NCBI RefSeq assembly: GCF_030445035.2
Contig: NC_080690.1
Span: 33,196,796 to 33,260,795 of the forward strand
DNA from: Dasypus novemcinctus
Taxonomy: Eukaryota; Chordata; Mammalia; Cingulata; Dasypodidae
Direction: 5' to 3'
Length of the DNA stretch: 64,000 bases
This document shows positions 48,501 through 64,000 of this stretch, piece after piece; position 1 is the stretch's first letter; the number at the start of each line of letters is the position of its first letter. A program made the position numbers and the translations under genes. A model generated the notes under the pieces. It had not been told where the DNA came from and did not search any database. It worked only from the letters and a program-made list of their open reading frames with translations.

Positions 48501-49323
48501 AGCGCCAGGCACACGGTGAGCTCCGCGCTGGGCAGTCGCCCAGGAGACAGAGGCGCAACCACCGACTGAGACAACGGGAGGAGGGGCACCGTCCGGGGCC
48601 CCCTGAGGACATGGCAGCAGAGAAGGGCAGGAAAAGGAGGGGGGAGGGGGAGATGCGGGGGGCAGCGGGCAGGAGCCTGGCGTTCTGCTGCAGTCGCTGG
48701 AGGGTCGTGGCTTGAGGCCTGCTGCGCACAAGGCTGGAGCGAGGGGACGGGGTCCTGGTTTTGTAACAGGATGGTGGGGCCATCTGCTGAGTCAGGGAGA
48801 GGGAGCCAGTGGGAAGGGTGGGGTGGAGGGGCCCAGAGGAAGGGGCCGGGGGCAGGGCAGGGCAACCCTGCCTGGACTCAGCCTCCAGAGGGTTCCGTCC
48901 CCCTTCCCAGGGGCTCGGAGGCCAGCTTGTTCAGAGCCTGCCGTGTCCCAGAGCCCGGCTGTCAGGGAGCCACAGCCCAGGATGGGGAGCAGGGTGTGCT
49001 CTCCATTGTCCCCCTTCTAGGGTGCGGTGGGGAAATCAAGGCACCCCGAGAACCCATGCCAACCCAAGCCTAACAGGACAGCTAGACGGACCCAGAGGGA
49101 CAAGGTTAGCAGAGAGGGAGCTCAGTGGTCAGGGCGGCTCCTTGGAGGGCACGGCCTAGACACCCCCCACCCCCACCCCTTCCCTGCCCCTGGCTCTGCT
49201 CCAGCTGGCCCCTCAGCAGCGCGGGTCTCCGGGGCTTGATGGGAGAAGGATGAAGAGCTCACCTGAGGCCGGGAGCAGGAGCAGGAGCAGGAGCAGGAGC
49301 CCAAGGCCCCTGGGTGCCACCAT
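22424..49323 (-). CDS. ADGRG3: ADGRG3 (GPR97), adhesion G protein-coupled receptor G3, complete
   Basis: Twelve coding exons in transcript order: 49263-49323, 44620-44779, 33960-34098, 32221-32364, 31318-31452, 30793-30832, 30499-30602, 30240-30352, 27039-27319, 26821-26914, 25069-25343, 22424-22536. The lengths sum to 1659 nt, giving 552 residues plus stop (human 549). ADGRG3 is a plasma-membrane adhesion GPCR of granulocytes; human GPR97 has been described as a glucocorticoid-responsive, Go-coupled receptor. Order of parts: Leu-rich signal peptide (1-20), short N-terminal region with paired Cys, GAIN-type domain, GPS with cleavage motif HL|T at about 254/255, tethered agonist TFFALLL, seven membrane segments (about 280-535), short Ser-rich tail ending SHTMSHD. 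No frameshift or premature stop was seen. Two oddities are a three-residue shortening before TM5 and a tandem array of donor-like repeats after the 40-nt exon. Confidence 0.96.
22640..23480 (+). mobile_element. Decayed L1-like segment
   Basis: A-rich sequence in the last ADGRG3 intron whose phrases ('ctgaaataaaaaagcttaac', 'gctatacaacaataagaata') resemble L1 ORF1/ORF2 text. Family and strand are tentative. Confidence 0.4.
23690..23825 (-). repeat. MIR-like, antisense
   Basis: 'gatttgaacccaggtctgcc' preceded by 'agtgacttgctggagtggtg' is a diverged reverse MIR. Confidence 0.6.
24406..24821 (+). mobile_element. Full-length DAS-III-type SINE
   Basis: Head 'tttggctcaactgatagagc', B box 'ggttcaaaccc', body 'gagtgccgtgccatgcagg', long A-rich tail. 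Sits in the ADGRG3 intron between the exons at 22.4 and 25.1 kb. Confidence 0.9.
25069..25343 (-). CDS. ADGRG3: ADGRG3 exon for TM5 to TM7
   Basis: 275 nt, entering in phase 2 and leaving in phase 1. Begins at the ECL2 Cys ([17 protein letters not shown]), then TM5, TM6 ([19 protein letters not shown]) and TM7 ([15 protein letters not shown]). Three residues shorter than human just before TM5. Confidence 0.95.
25575..25967 (+). mobile_element. Full-length DAS-III-type SINE
   Basis: Head 'tttggcccagtggttagggc', B box 'ggttcaaaccc', standard body and an AAATAAAT-rich tail. It lies only 230 bp from the acceptor of the TM5-TM7 exon. Confidence 0.9.
26821..26914 (-). CDS. ADGRG3: ADGRG3 exon for TM4 and ECL2
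   Basis: 94 nt, entering in phase 1 and leaving in phase 2. Encodes [19 protein letters not shown] and [12 protein letters not shown]. Confidence 0.95.
27039..27319 (-). CDS. ADGRG3: ADGRG3 exon for TM2 to the start of TM4
   Basis: 281 nt, entering in phase 2 and leaving in phase 1. Encodes [20 protein letters not shown] (TM2), [20 protein letters not shown] (TM3) and [19 protein letters not shown]. Donor gtacgt. Confidence 0.96.
27759..28210 (+). mobile_element. Composite DAS-type SINE with a second tRNA-like module
   Basis: tRNA-like head 'atggatgtggctcgaccaat', a body with repeated GCCGCCC/GGGAATGC units, then a second module ('gcaagagagtaatcacttct', 'ggatcggttcccagaaccgc') and a tail. 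Perfect 11-bp target duplication aaagcttcccc (27748-27758; 28211-28221). The element at 39316-39792 has the same architecture. Confidence 0.85.
28300..29555. other. ADGRG3 intron, mainly unassigned
   Basis: GC-moderate sequence with a reverse MIR-like patch near 28395-28480. Several long open frames on both strands look like chance products of GC content; no gene recognised. Confidence 0.45.
29505..29565. repeat. Imperfect CA-rich repeat
   Basis: CACACACACACGTGCACACG and diverged continuations up to the L1 fragment. Confidence 0.7.
29560..29770 (+). mobile_element. L1 3' end fragment
   Basis: 'ctggaccaacgtcaatctcc', 'gatggtgctgcagttatgaa' and the terminal 'cttttaaaataaaatgttta' are the standard extreme 3' end of old L1 copies. 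Confidence 0.7.
30240..30352 (-). CDS. ADGRG3: ADGRG3 exon for the tethered-agonist linker and TM1
   Basis: 113 nt, entering in phase 0 and leaving in phase 2. Encodes [19 protein letters not shown] and [18 protein letters not shown]. Confidence 0.95.
30499..30602 (-). CDS. ADGRG3: ADGRG3 exon for the GPS
   Basis: 104 nt, entering in phase 1 and ending in phase 0. Encodes [12 protein letters not shown] and [14 protein letters not shown]; the canonical HL|T cleavage site and GPS Cys/Trp pattern are intact. Donor gtaacg. Confidence 0.96.
30701..30779 (-). repeat. Tandem 16-bp repeat carrying five donor-like sites
   Basis: Five head-to-tail copies of ctcaccccagaagggc (the second is one base short and altered to ttacccc). 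Read on the transcribed strand each copy gives GGGGTGAGG or GGGGTAAGC, a 5' splice-site-like word. The array begins 13 nt past the donor of the 40-nt ADGRG3 exon. Confidence 0.9.
30793..30832 (-). CDS. ADGRG3: ADGRG3 40-nt microexon at the start of the GPS
   Basis: Encodes [13 protein letters not shown] plus one base; acceptor tttcag, donor AAAG|gtaggg. The matching ADGRG1 exon is 46 nt with the same Cys-Val-Phe-Trp core. Confidence 0.93.
31318..31452 (-). CDS. ADGRG3: ADGRG3 exon, GAIN domain
   Basis: 135 nt, phase 0 at both ends. Encodes [20 protein letters not shown] and [15 protein letters not shown]. Confidence 0.95.
32221..32364 (-). CDS. ADGRG3: ADGRG3 exon, GAIN domain
   Basis: 144 nt, phase 0 at both ends. 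Encodes [20 protein letters not shown] and [17 protein letters not shown]. Confidence 0.95.
33380..33720 (-). repeat. Antisense MIR copies
   Basis: Two adjacent diverged reverse MIR-like stretches: 'cattttacagatggggaagc' with 'aaggttaaggcatttgctca', and 'cattttaccaatgaggattt' with 'aactggaactcagctctcct'. Confidence 0.65.
33960..34098 (-). CDS. ADGRG3: ADGRG3 exon, N-terminal part of the GAIN domain
   Basis: 139 nt, entering in phase 2 and ending in phase 0. Encodes [20 protein letters not shown] and [14 protein letters not shown]; two Asn-glycosylation sequons (NSS, NMS). Confidence 0.95.
34310..35540 (-). mobile_element. Antisense L1 3' end, split by a DAS SINE
   Basis: Reverse L1 text: 'gtgcaaccatcaccatctag', 'cacccatgttttagaatgta', 'ccaaatagtgctgctatgag', 'ggttttgatttgcatttccc'. 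Interrupted at 35024-35407. Confidence 0.8.
35024..35407 (+). mobile_element. Dimeric DAS-type SINE
   Basis: First tRNA-like module 'gtggacgtgactcaaccagt', second 'gcagatgtggctcaggccat' with 'ggattcagttcctggggccc', tail 'ataaataaatcttaaaaaaa'. Lies inside the antisense L1. Confidence 0.8.
35600..36900 (-). mobile_element. Decayed ERV-L-type pol fragment, antisense
   Basis: On the minus strand the segment near 36300-36400 aligns, through several stops and shifts, with the reverse transcriptase active-site neighbourhood of class III (ERV-L-like) elements, and neighbouring blocks follow in the expected order. No open frame survives. Identification is from memory of the family's nucleotide text, so the subfamily is uncertain. 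Confidence 0.45.
36487..36530. repeat. TA/CA microsatellite
   Basis: A (TA)n run passes into (CA)n and then an A-run. Confidence 0.85.
36989..37457 (-). mobile_element. DAS-III-type SINE, antisense, with a double tail
   Basis: Reverse complement of the full DAS-III body ('ggtttgaaccacggacctcc' is the B box side). Target duplication ccagtttct (36980-36988; 37458-37466). Past the normal A tail a 17-nt stretch and a second A-rich tail follow before the duplication. Confidence 0.85.
37480..38285 (+). mobile_element. L1 ORF2 end, left part of an L1 split by Tigger1
   Basis: 'tcttcaaaagacatcattaa', 'ggctaataagaacataaaat' and 'cagcaattccattcctaggc' follow L1 order and stop at 'caaagacttgcc'. The L1 text resumes at about 40936. 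Confidence 0.8.
37621..37640. repeat. CA dinucleotide run
   Basis: Ten CA units within the L1. Confidence 0.85.
38286..40935 (-). mobile_element. Tigger1-type DNA transposon, inserted in L1 and itself hit by a SINE
   Basis: Reverse-strand copy of Tigger1 (TcMar-Tigger). The transposase reading direction is from about 40547 (ATGGCCTCTAAGTGTTCAAG on the minus strand) leftwards. The right end, 'gcaataaagcaaggtatacc', is a decayed Tigger terminal repeat; the left terminal repeat is missing or deleted. Frameshifts and stops are frequent, so no transposase is made. A composite DAS element interrupts it at 39316-39792. Confidence 0.85.
39316..39792 (+). mobile_element. Composite DAS-type SINE inside Tigger1
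   Basis: tRNA-like head ('gatatggctcacgcatagag'), DAS-III-like body, then a second module ('gagcaagagaagatgacctc', 'ggatgggttcccagagctgc') and a long tail. Perfect target duplication cacaggcag (39307-39315; 39793-39801). Confidence 0.85.
40936..42720 (+). mobile_element. L1 3' ends in series
   Basis: 40936-41330 continues the split L1 3' UTR ('ctgacacatgctacaacata', 'gctaagtgaaagaagctaga'). About 41335-42000 and 42000-42720 are two further ORF2-end/3'UTR fragments in the same orientation, each restarting with 'aaaaccacaatga'-type text. None is open. Confidence 0.7.
43070..43215 (+). repeat. MIR
   Basis: 'gactgtgctacttaccagct', 'tcctcacctggaaaatggct' and 'gggctgttgtgacgataaaa' follow MIR order in sense. 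Confidence 0.75.
43216..44619. other. ADGRG3 intron, no clear repeat or gene
   Basis: Mixed unique-looking sequence with a CCA-rich patch near 44035-44055. I see nothing that supports a gene. Confidence 0.45.
44620..44779 (-). CDS. ADGRG3: ADGRG3 exon 2, Cys-containing N-terminal region
   Basis: 160 nt, entering in phase 1 and leaving in phase 2. Encodes [15 protein letters not shown], then [20 protein letters not shown]. It matches the human segment (EGPRNTC ... CFTKC) loosely, as expected for the fast-evolving ectodomain. Confidence 0.9.
45270..45460 (+). repeat. MIR
   Basis: 'tcactagttgtgcaacctca' and 'tttcaactctctgaggctcg' in sense, in ADGRG3 intron 1. Confidence 0.7.
45560..46200 (-). 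mobile_element. Antisense old L1 fragment
   Basis: 'gaggtaaccaccattgatag', 'gtgaatggaatcacttagca' and 'tttacactcccatcaacagt' are reverse L1 3' UTR phrases. Confidence 0.65.
46591..46980 (+). mobile_element. DAS-III-type SINE
   Basis: 'cttggctcagtggatagagt' head, 'ggttcaaaccc' B box and the full DAS-III body. No clear duplication at the ends. Confidence 0.88.
47190..47280 (+). repeat. Polypurine tract
   Basis: About 90 nt almost entirely A/G (GGAAGAAGGG, GGGAGGGGAAGGGAGAG) in ADGRG3 intron 1, possibly triplex-forming. Confidence 0.75.
47281..49262. other. ADGRG3 intron 1, GC-rich end
   Basis: No repeat of note apart from an ATGAATG-type run at 47980-48030. Many long open frames overlap on both strands and reflect GC content; no conserved protein recognised. 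Confidence 0.45.
49263..49323 (-). CDS. ADGRG3: ADGRG3 exon 1, signal peptide
   Basis: The ATG at 49323 gives MVAPRGLG, eight Leu and PASG, closely like the human start. The Leu run is coded by a CTCCTG repeat. A -3 A and +4 G surround the start. Donor gtgagc, phase 1. Confidence 0.92.
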
Positions 49324-49480
49324 CCTCGGCCAGCCTTTCCCACACTGGTCAGAGCCCCGGCCCGTCTGGCTCCCCGGCCTCAGCTCTGCCAGCCGGCCCC
49401 GCCCCACGCTGCTTCCTGTAGCCTCTTTCTCACCCTTCCTGCCCGATGGCGCCATCGCTTGGGTTGTGAAAGGTGAGTAT
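49324..49480 (-). promoter_or_regulatory. ADGRG3: Probable ADGRG3 5' UTR and proximal promoter
   Basis: TATA-less GC-rich stretch. On the minus strand it has a GC box GTGGGGCGGGGCC, ACAGGAAGC near 49410-49420 and GCAGGAAGG near 49435-49445; the last two are ETS/PU.1-like and would fit myeloid expression. The reading frame of exon 1 stays open upstream through another ATG at 49455. Confidence 0.45.
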
Positions 49481-50670
49481 GGGGAAGCGGGAAGGCTCCC
49501 AGCCTCGCCGCACCGCCACGACCACCCCCACAGGGGCCAGACCCGGAGCGGCTGGGCCCACCGGGGACACCCCTGCCAGGACCCCCGGAAAGTGGCAACG
49601 TGCGGGGGCTTTGGGGTGGCGCGCAGCTGGCTCAGACCCCTCCTGTCACAGGCTGGGGGCTCAGTTGGCGCCTGGGCCCCAGTCGCTTCTGTAAAGCGGG
49701 GAAGGCAACGGTGCCGCCTCCCGGGGCCGTGCAGGTGCGAGCCTGGGCCGGGGAGGGAGACGTAAGGGTTCTCACCTCCCTGTGCAGGGCCTGTAGGTGA
49801 CAAGGCCCACACCACTGGTGCCTGGGAGGAGAGAGCAGGACGGCAGGGGGCCAGGAGCGTGGGCTGCAGGGCTTGGCCAGGCCTGCGCTGACATCCTTCT
49901 GGCCACTTCCTGGCAGGTGGCCTTGCGTGAGCTGTCCACTGCTCTGAGCCTCTCAGGGAGGTGCGCGGGGCACTGTGCAGACGGAGGGGGCGGTCCTCGT
50001 CGCTGCCATTTATGATTAACCCTCTTGCAACGTTACTGTCTTCACCTCCCAGCTGGTCCCAGGGGCGCGGGCAGGAAGCGGAGTTAGCCAGCGGCGCCTG
50101 GGGAGGGGCGGGGAGGGCGAGACCACACAGCCCTGGCTCTGGTGGCCCCAAGGACCCCGAGTGGCTGGCGGTCCAGAGGGCCCCGCCAAGCCGGAGCACA
50201 TCGCCGCCCTCCCCCAGCTCCAGGGGCCCCCGCCAGCCCTGCTCCGCATCGGGGGTCTCACCCTTCCTCCCACACAGTGTCCACACAGGCCCCGGGGCCC
50301 ACTGTGCCTGATGCGGGGACACCAGTGGGAACGTGGCCTCTGGTGACAGGTCAGAGTCCAGGGGTTCCTGAGCCCCAGGCACTTCCTCTGGGGGGAAGGC
50401 TGGAGGGCGGTGGGGGCCCACCCGTCTGGCCTCCCTCCCAGCAGCCTGCGGGATGGAAGCAAGGTGGCGGACAAGGCCGTGCCGGGCAGGGCCCACGTGG
50501 TGGGAAAAAGGGTTTGGCTTGTGTCTGAACTTTGTGTGACCTGTTCCTCGCTGTAGCCGTTGCACCTGTTCTAGTGCAGACGTTGCGGTTGTTCTCTATT
50601 ATTGTAGACGATGTTGTGGTTCTGATAGCAAACAGCCGCTGGGTAGTTTCCAATAAACACAACGCGGATT

Positions 50671-50910
50671 GGGAAGCGGACTTGGCCCGTCGATCACATG
50701 GGAGGTCTGCGGTTCAAACCCCGGCCTCCTTGACCCGTGTGCAGCTGGCCCACGCACAGTGCTGATGCACGCAAGGAGTGCCGTGCCACACAGGGGTGCC
50801 CCCCATGTAAGGAGTGCGCCCCGTAAGGAGAGCCGCCCAAGGTGAAAGAAAGTGCGTCTTGCCTAAGAATGGCACTGCACACACAGAGCTGACGGTTCCT
50901 GTGCCGCTAG
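50671..50910 (+). mobile_element. Truncated DAS-III-type SINE
   Basis: Starts 'gggaagcggacttggcccgt', has a deletion between the A and B boxes, keeps 'ggttcaaaccc' and part of the body ('gagtgcgccccgtaaggaga') and lacks the tail. Confidence 0.85.
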
Positions 50911-52694
50911 GGTCGGGGCTCTCAGTTCCAGAAGCTGTGAGTCCCCTGGTCCCATCTTCATCTCCTCTCGTGTGTCTCTCTGTCCTTTTATTTCTTAGGT
51001 TCTGTGTCGCCTTCCCTTTGAGCCAACCGATCGCCGAGCTGATCTCAGCACCACGTCCTGGCCCTCAGAGCGGCCTGTGGGTGCCTGTGTGTGAAGGGCC
51101 TAGAGACCCACAGGCAGGGGCCCAGGGCACCCAGCACCCTGGGAAGGCCGGGCCGGGGCGCTGGGAGCACAGCTGGGAGGGGCATGCAGGCCCTGGGAGG
51201 TCACTGCTCCCTCCAGCCCCTTCTCCAAGACACCCCCGTTCTAGGTCCCATGGGGTCTGGGGCCTGGCCTGCAGCACTTACCAAGTCCTGGAACCCCCAA
51301 ATCCGGGGGCAGACAGAACCATGGCCCCTCTGCTCCCCTGCCCCCTGGCTTGTCCCAGTCGGTCAGGGGGGCGGGGCACACGTTTTCAGGGCAAGGCCGT
51401 GGCTCCTCTGGCCAGTCTTGGCCGGCAGCCTGTCCTCTGGAAACCCAATCCATTTCCCCACCAGAGGAATCTTTCCAGACCCAAACCTGGACCTGTCCTG
51501 TTGTCTAAAGCCCACAGTCCAGGAAGCTGCCGGACAAGATGCATCAGGGGCAAAAGAAGCAGCCGAAGACTCCAGGAGCCCCAACCGGGCCGAGTGTGAG
51601 ATGATGGGACCAGACCCAAGACCCTCGCCCCACCACCAGCCCACCTCAGAAACGGGCACTAGATGTTCCAGACTTCTCTAAAACGGGAGAACTCGTGTGA
51701 GGGGCCTGCCCTCTGCCTGGGGAGGGGCTGGTCCCCCCCGACCAAGGATGGGAGTGGAGGTGGCCCCCCCAGCCAAGTGAAGGGGCTCAGAGAGACCCTG
51801 TAACAGAGGCTGGAGGACCCTGGAGGAGGGAGCTGGCTCTGACCCCTCGGAATGGAGGTGCCGAGGAGGGAGACAGGGCGCCAAGGTGCTGAGTCCCCAC
51901 AGGCCCCCCAAGGTCCCACACCCACGTCCTTAGGGCGCACGGCCGGCCCACCCCAGGCCGCCGAGGGGCTTCTCATCCATCTCGTCCAACTCCAGAGGCC
52001 CCTTTCCCCTGGAGCAGCCAGGAGAGGAGGGAGGAGACTGTGCAGCGCCGGTGGGACCTGGGACGGGGTTTGGATTGAGACTGGGCTCCTCTACCAGGAC
52101 ACAAACGGTGATGATCCAACGTGACTCGTCTCATACCCAAACGGGGACCGAAACCTCCGCGGCCTGCCGTCCCTGTCGTCACAGACAGGAAGGCGAGCTC
52201 GCTGGGACAAGGCTGAAGGCAGCGGCAGGGGGGTCCGTGCAGCCACGTGCCGTCAAAAAACTGGCCACACGCATCTGCGTCCTGGCAAGGGCTGGATTCT
52301 GCCTCAAGTGTGATTTCTTTGGCCAGGGATTTTTTCTCTCTCTGATTAGCTGTAACTTTAAAAGCAGGGGATTTCACGCCACAATCTGGTTTTGTCATTT
52401 CTCTTAAAAGGCAGGAAAATGAAGGGCTGGAGCCGAGTGGTGCCGCCGCGCCTCCCCCACGCGGGGCACTTCAGCTCGTGCGCGCCCCCCTCCTGTCGCC
52501 CGCCCAGCACCAACCCAGCCATCCTCCCCTTGCGCCACCACTGAGGTTTGCAGCGGTTGGTTTTGTTCACACACGGTTCCCTTATCTTGTCTGTGTTACT
52601 ATGTGTCCCGAGACATTTGACTCAGTGACTTAAAACTGAAACAGAGGAGAAGGCTCAGAAAGAAAAGCTCCAAAGCGGTCAGGCTGGTTTCCTA
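50911..52694. other. Intergenic between ADGRG3 and the ADGRG1 3' end
   Basis: GC-rich, unique-looking. I see no gene, RNA or repeat that I can name. Confidence 0.45.
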
Positions 52695-52714
52695 GGTGAT
52701 GAAGGCAGTCAATT

Positions 52715-52720
52715 TTTATT
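52715..52720 (-). terminator. ADGRG1: ADGRG1 polyadenylation signal
   Basis: TTTATT on plus reads AATAAA on minus, 1.35 kb downstream of the ADGRG1 stop. The 3' UTR would be about 52695-54069. No other canonical signal was noticed in between. Confidence 0.65.
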
Positions 52721-54069
52721 GCTGTCTTTATACTTGTCTACAGTTTCCAACTTCTCTACAATGAGCTTTTTTTTTTTTAATCAAAAGACAGAAGAACTGG
52801 TACTTAAAAAGAAAATCTCTTAAAGAGTGAGATCCAGTGCCACCTCCTGCAGGAAGTCTTTCTGGATTCTCAGCCAGGAACGACAGCAACCCCTAACCCC
52901 GTGCCTGTAGCTCCAGGAGCCCTTGCCTCACCAGTGCCTTGTGCACTGGCCTGAGAGCTCTCAGTGTGGCGAGGGGCAGGCCTTCTGGGTCCCTACCACC
53001 TCGCCCAGGGCTGGTCACAGCCGGTGGTGGCTCAGTGTGTGCGCCGGCCACAGTTAACCGTGATAGACAGCCGCGTGTGCTCAAGGTCATTGCAGGGACT
53101 TGGAGATGGCCCGCTGGGAGAGCGTCGGGCTCTGGGCCAGTGTCACCAGGGGAGTTAGGTCAGTCTTCAGACAACTTGCTGGGGTTCTGAAGTTTGCACG
53201 GCTACCCCCCACGGTTCTTGCCACACGAGGGCTTCGGGAGCACCTGAGGGTCCCTCTGAAGGGTGGACCTGGCAGTTGTTGAGCAAGGGCGATGCTGTTT
53301 CTAGAGAAACCAGGAAGGACCTACCCAGCCCAGAGCATCTATACTAAGCCCGAGTCAGGGGCAGGCAGGAGATAAAGGTGTACAGCAGGCACCCGGCGGC
53401 TCTTGGGAACGACCACCCGAAATACAGTGCTGGAACTGGGGACCCCAGGATGTGGGCAGGGGGCTGGGAAGGCCCTGAGAGGGGAGGGGGAAGAATGGGG
53501 AACCCCCAGGGAACAGGGGAAGGTCAGAGGAGGCTGGCAGGACAGCAGGGAGAGGCCCCGGAAGCCTCCGGGAGCGGGGAGGGAGGGCTGGGGAGGCAAG
53601 TTGGGGGGGGGGGCTGGTCTTGGAGGTAGGGGCGTGAGGCTGTCCTCCGGGGAGCGGCCTCTCCTCCTCCAGGGCTCTGGCTCCAAAGCTCCGCCCTGGC
53701 CCGTGGGCCCTGGGTGCCGGCCACAGGTCAGCACGGCGGGGGCTGCAGAGCGCCCACACGGCGACCAGAGGCAGAGCAGCTGTGGCCACGTTTCTGTCCC
53801 GGGGTGGGAAACGGGGCCTGCAGGCTCCGAGCCCCGCCCCCTCCCCGCTGCTGGAGGGCTGGGGCGGGGGGCGGTGGGGGTGACTGGGCCTCAGCCCCAG
53901 GGCAGGACCGCTGGGAGGTGGTGTCACGTAAGGTGGTGCACCCCCGAGCCCATCGGGGGCTGGACCCAGGAGCCAAGCAGTCCCCTAGCCGGCTGGGAGG
54001 CCGGGTGCTGCGACGACAGCCGTCCCCGGCGCTGAGCCCCCGAGCAGTGGCGAGCGGGCGGCTGGTGGC

Positions 54070-64000
<9,931 letters not shown>

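Noticed and set aside
49213-50565. 450-codon open frame on the minus strand
   Set aside because: Only its last part (49323-49263) matches ADGRG3. The rest is intergenic, GC-rich and shows no family resemblance, so the length is best explained by few stop codons.

Overview
This is a vertebrate nuclear window and almost certainly comes from a xenarthran, most likely an armadillo such as Dasypus. The genes are split into short exons with GT/AG junctions, and CG-rich exons sit among L1, MIR, Tigger1 and LTR debris. At least a dozen tRNA-headed SINEs of the DAS type, a family I know from armadillo, are scattered through it; their body carries the motif 'ctaccacatgggaggtcc'. All three genes lie on the minus strand and match the order of human 16q21 inverted: DRC7 (CCDC135), ADGRG3 (GPR97), ADGRG1 (GPR56).

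Layout. 1 to about 16.6 kb: the 5' part of DRC7, with ten coding exons visible and the 3' half running off the left edge. Its promoter at 16.5-16.6 kb carries an RFX X-box, a ZNF143/SBS-like site and a GC box. 16.6-21.7 kb: intergenic, with a solo LTR and an old antisense L1. 21.7-49.3 kb: ADGRG3, complete in 12 coding exons (552 residues), with its large intron 34.1-44.6 kb filled by an L1/Tigger1/DAS nest and an ERV-L-like remnant. 49.5-52.7 kb: short intergenic gap. 52.7 kb to the right edge: ADGRG1, with 12 coding exons covering the end of the N-terminal domain, GAIN/GPS and all seven membrane segments; its 5' exons lie outside.

Function. DRC7 is a nexin-dynein regulatory complex subunit of motile cilia and sperm flagella, and the X-box fits that. 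ADGRG3 and ADGRG1 are adjacent adhesion GPCRs. Each keeps an autoproteolysis site (HL|T) and a tethered agonist. Their 7TM exons have the same order, similar lengths and identical phases, as expected of a tandem duplication.

Method and limits. Exons were placed by matching translated blocks to remembered human proteins and then fixing GT/AG junctions and codon phase by hand; all phases close for the three genes. Repeat boundaries are approximate unless a target-site duplication is stated. No database search was possible. I found no evidence of a wholly new gene system; the more unusual signals are listed as findings.
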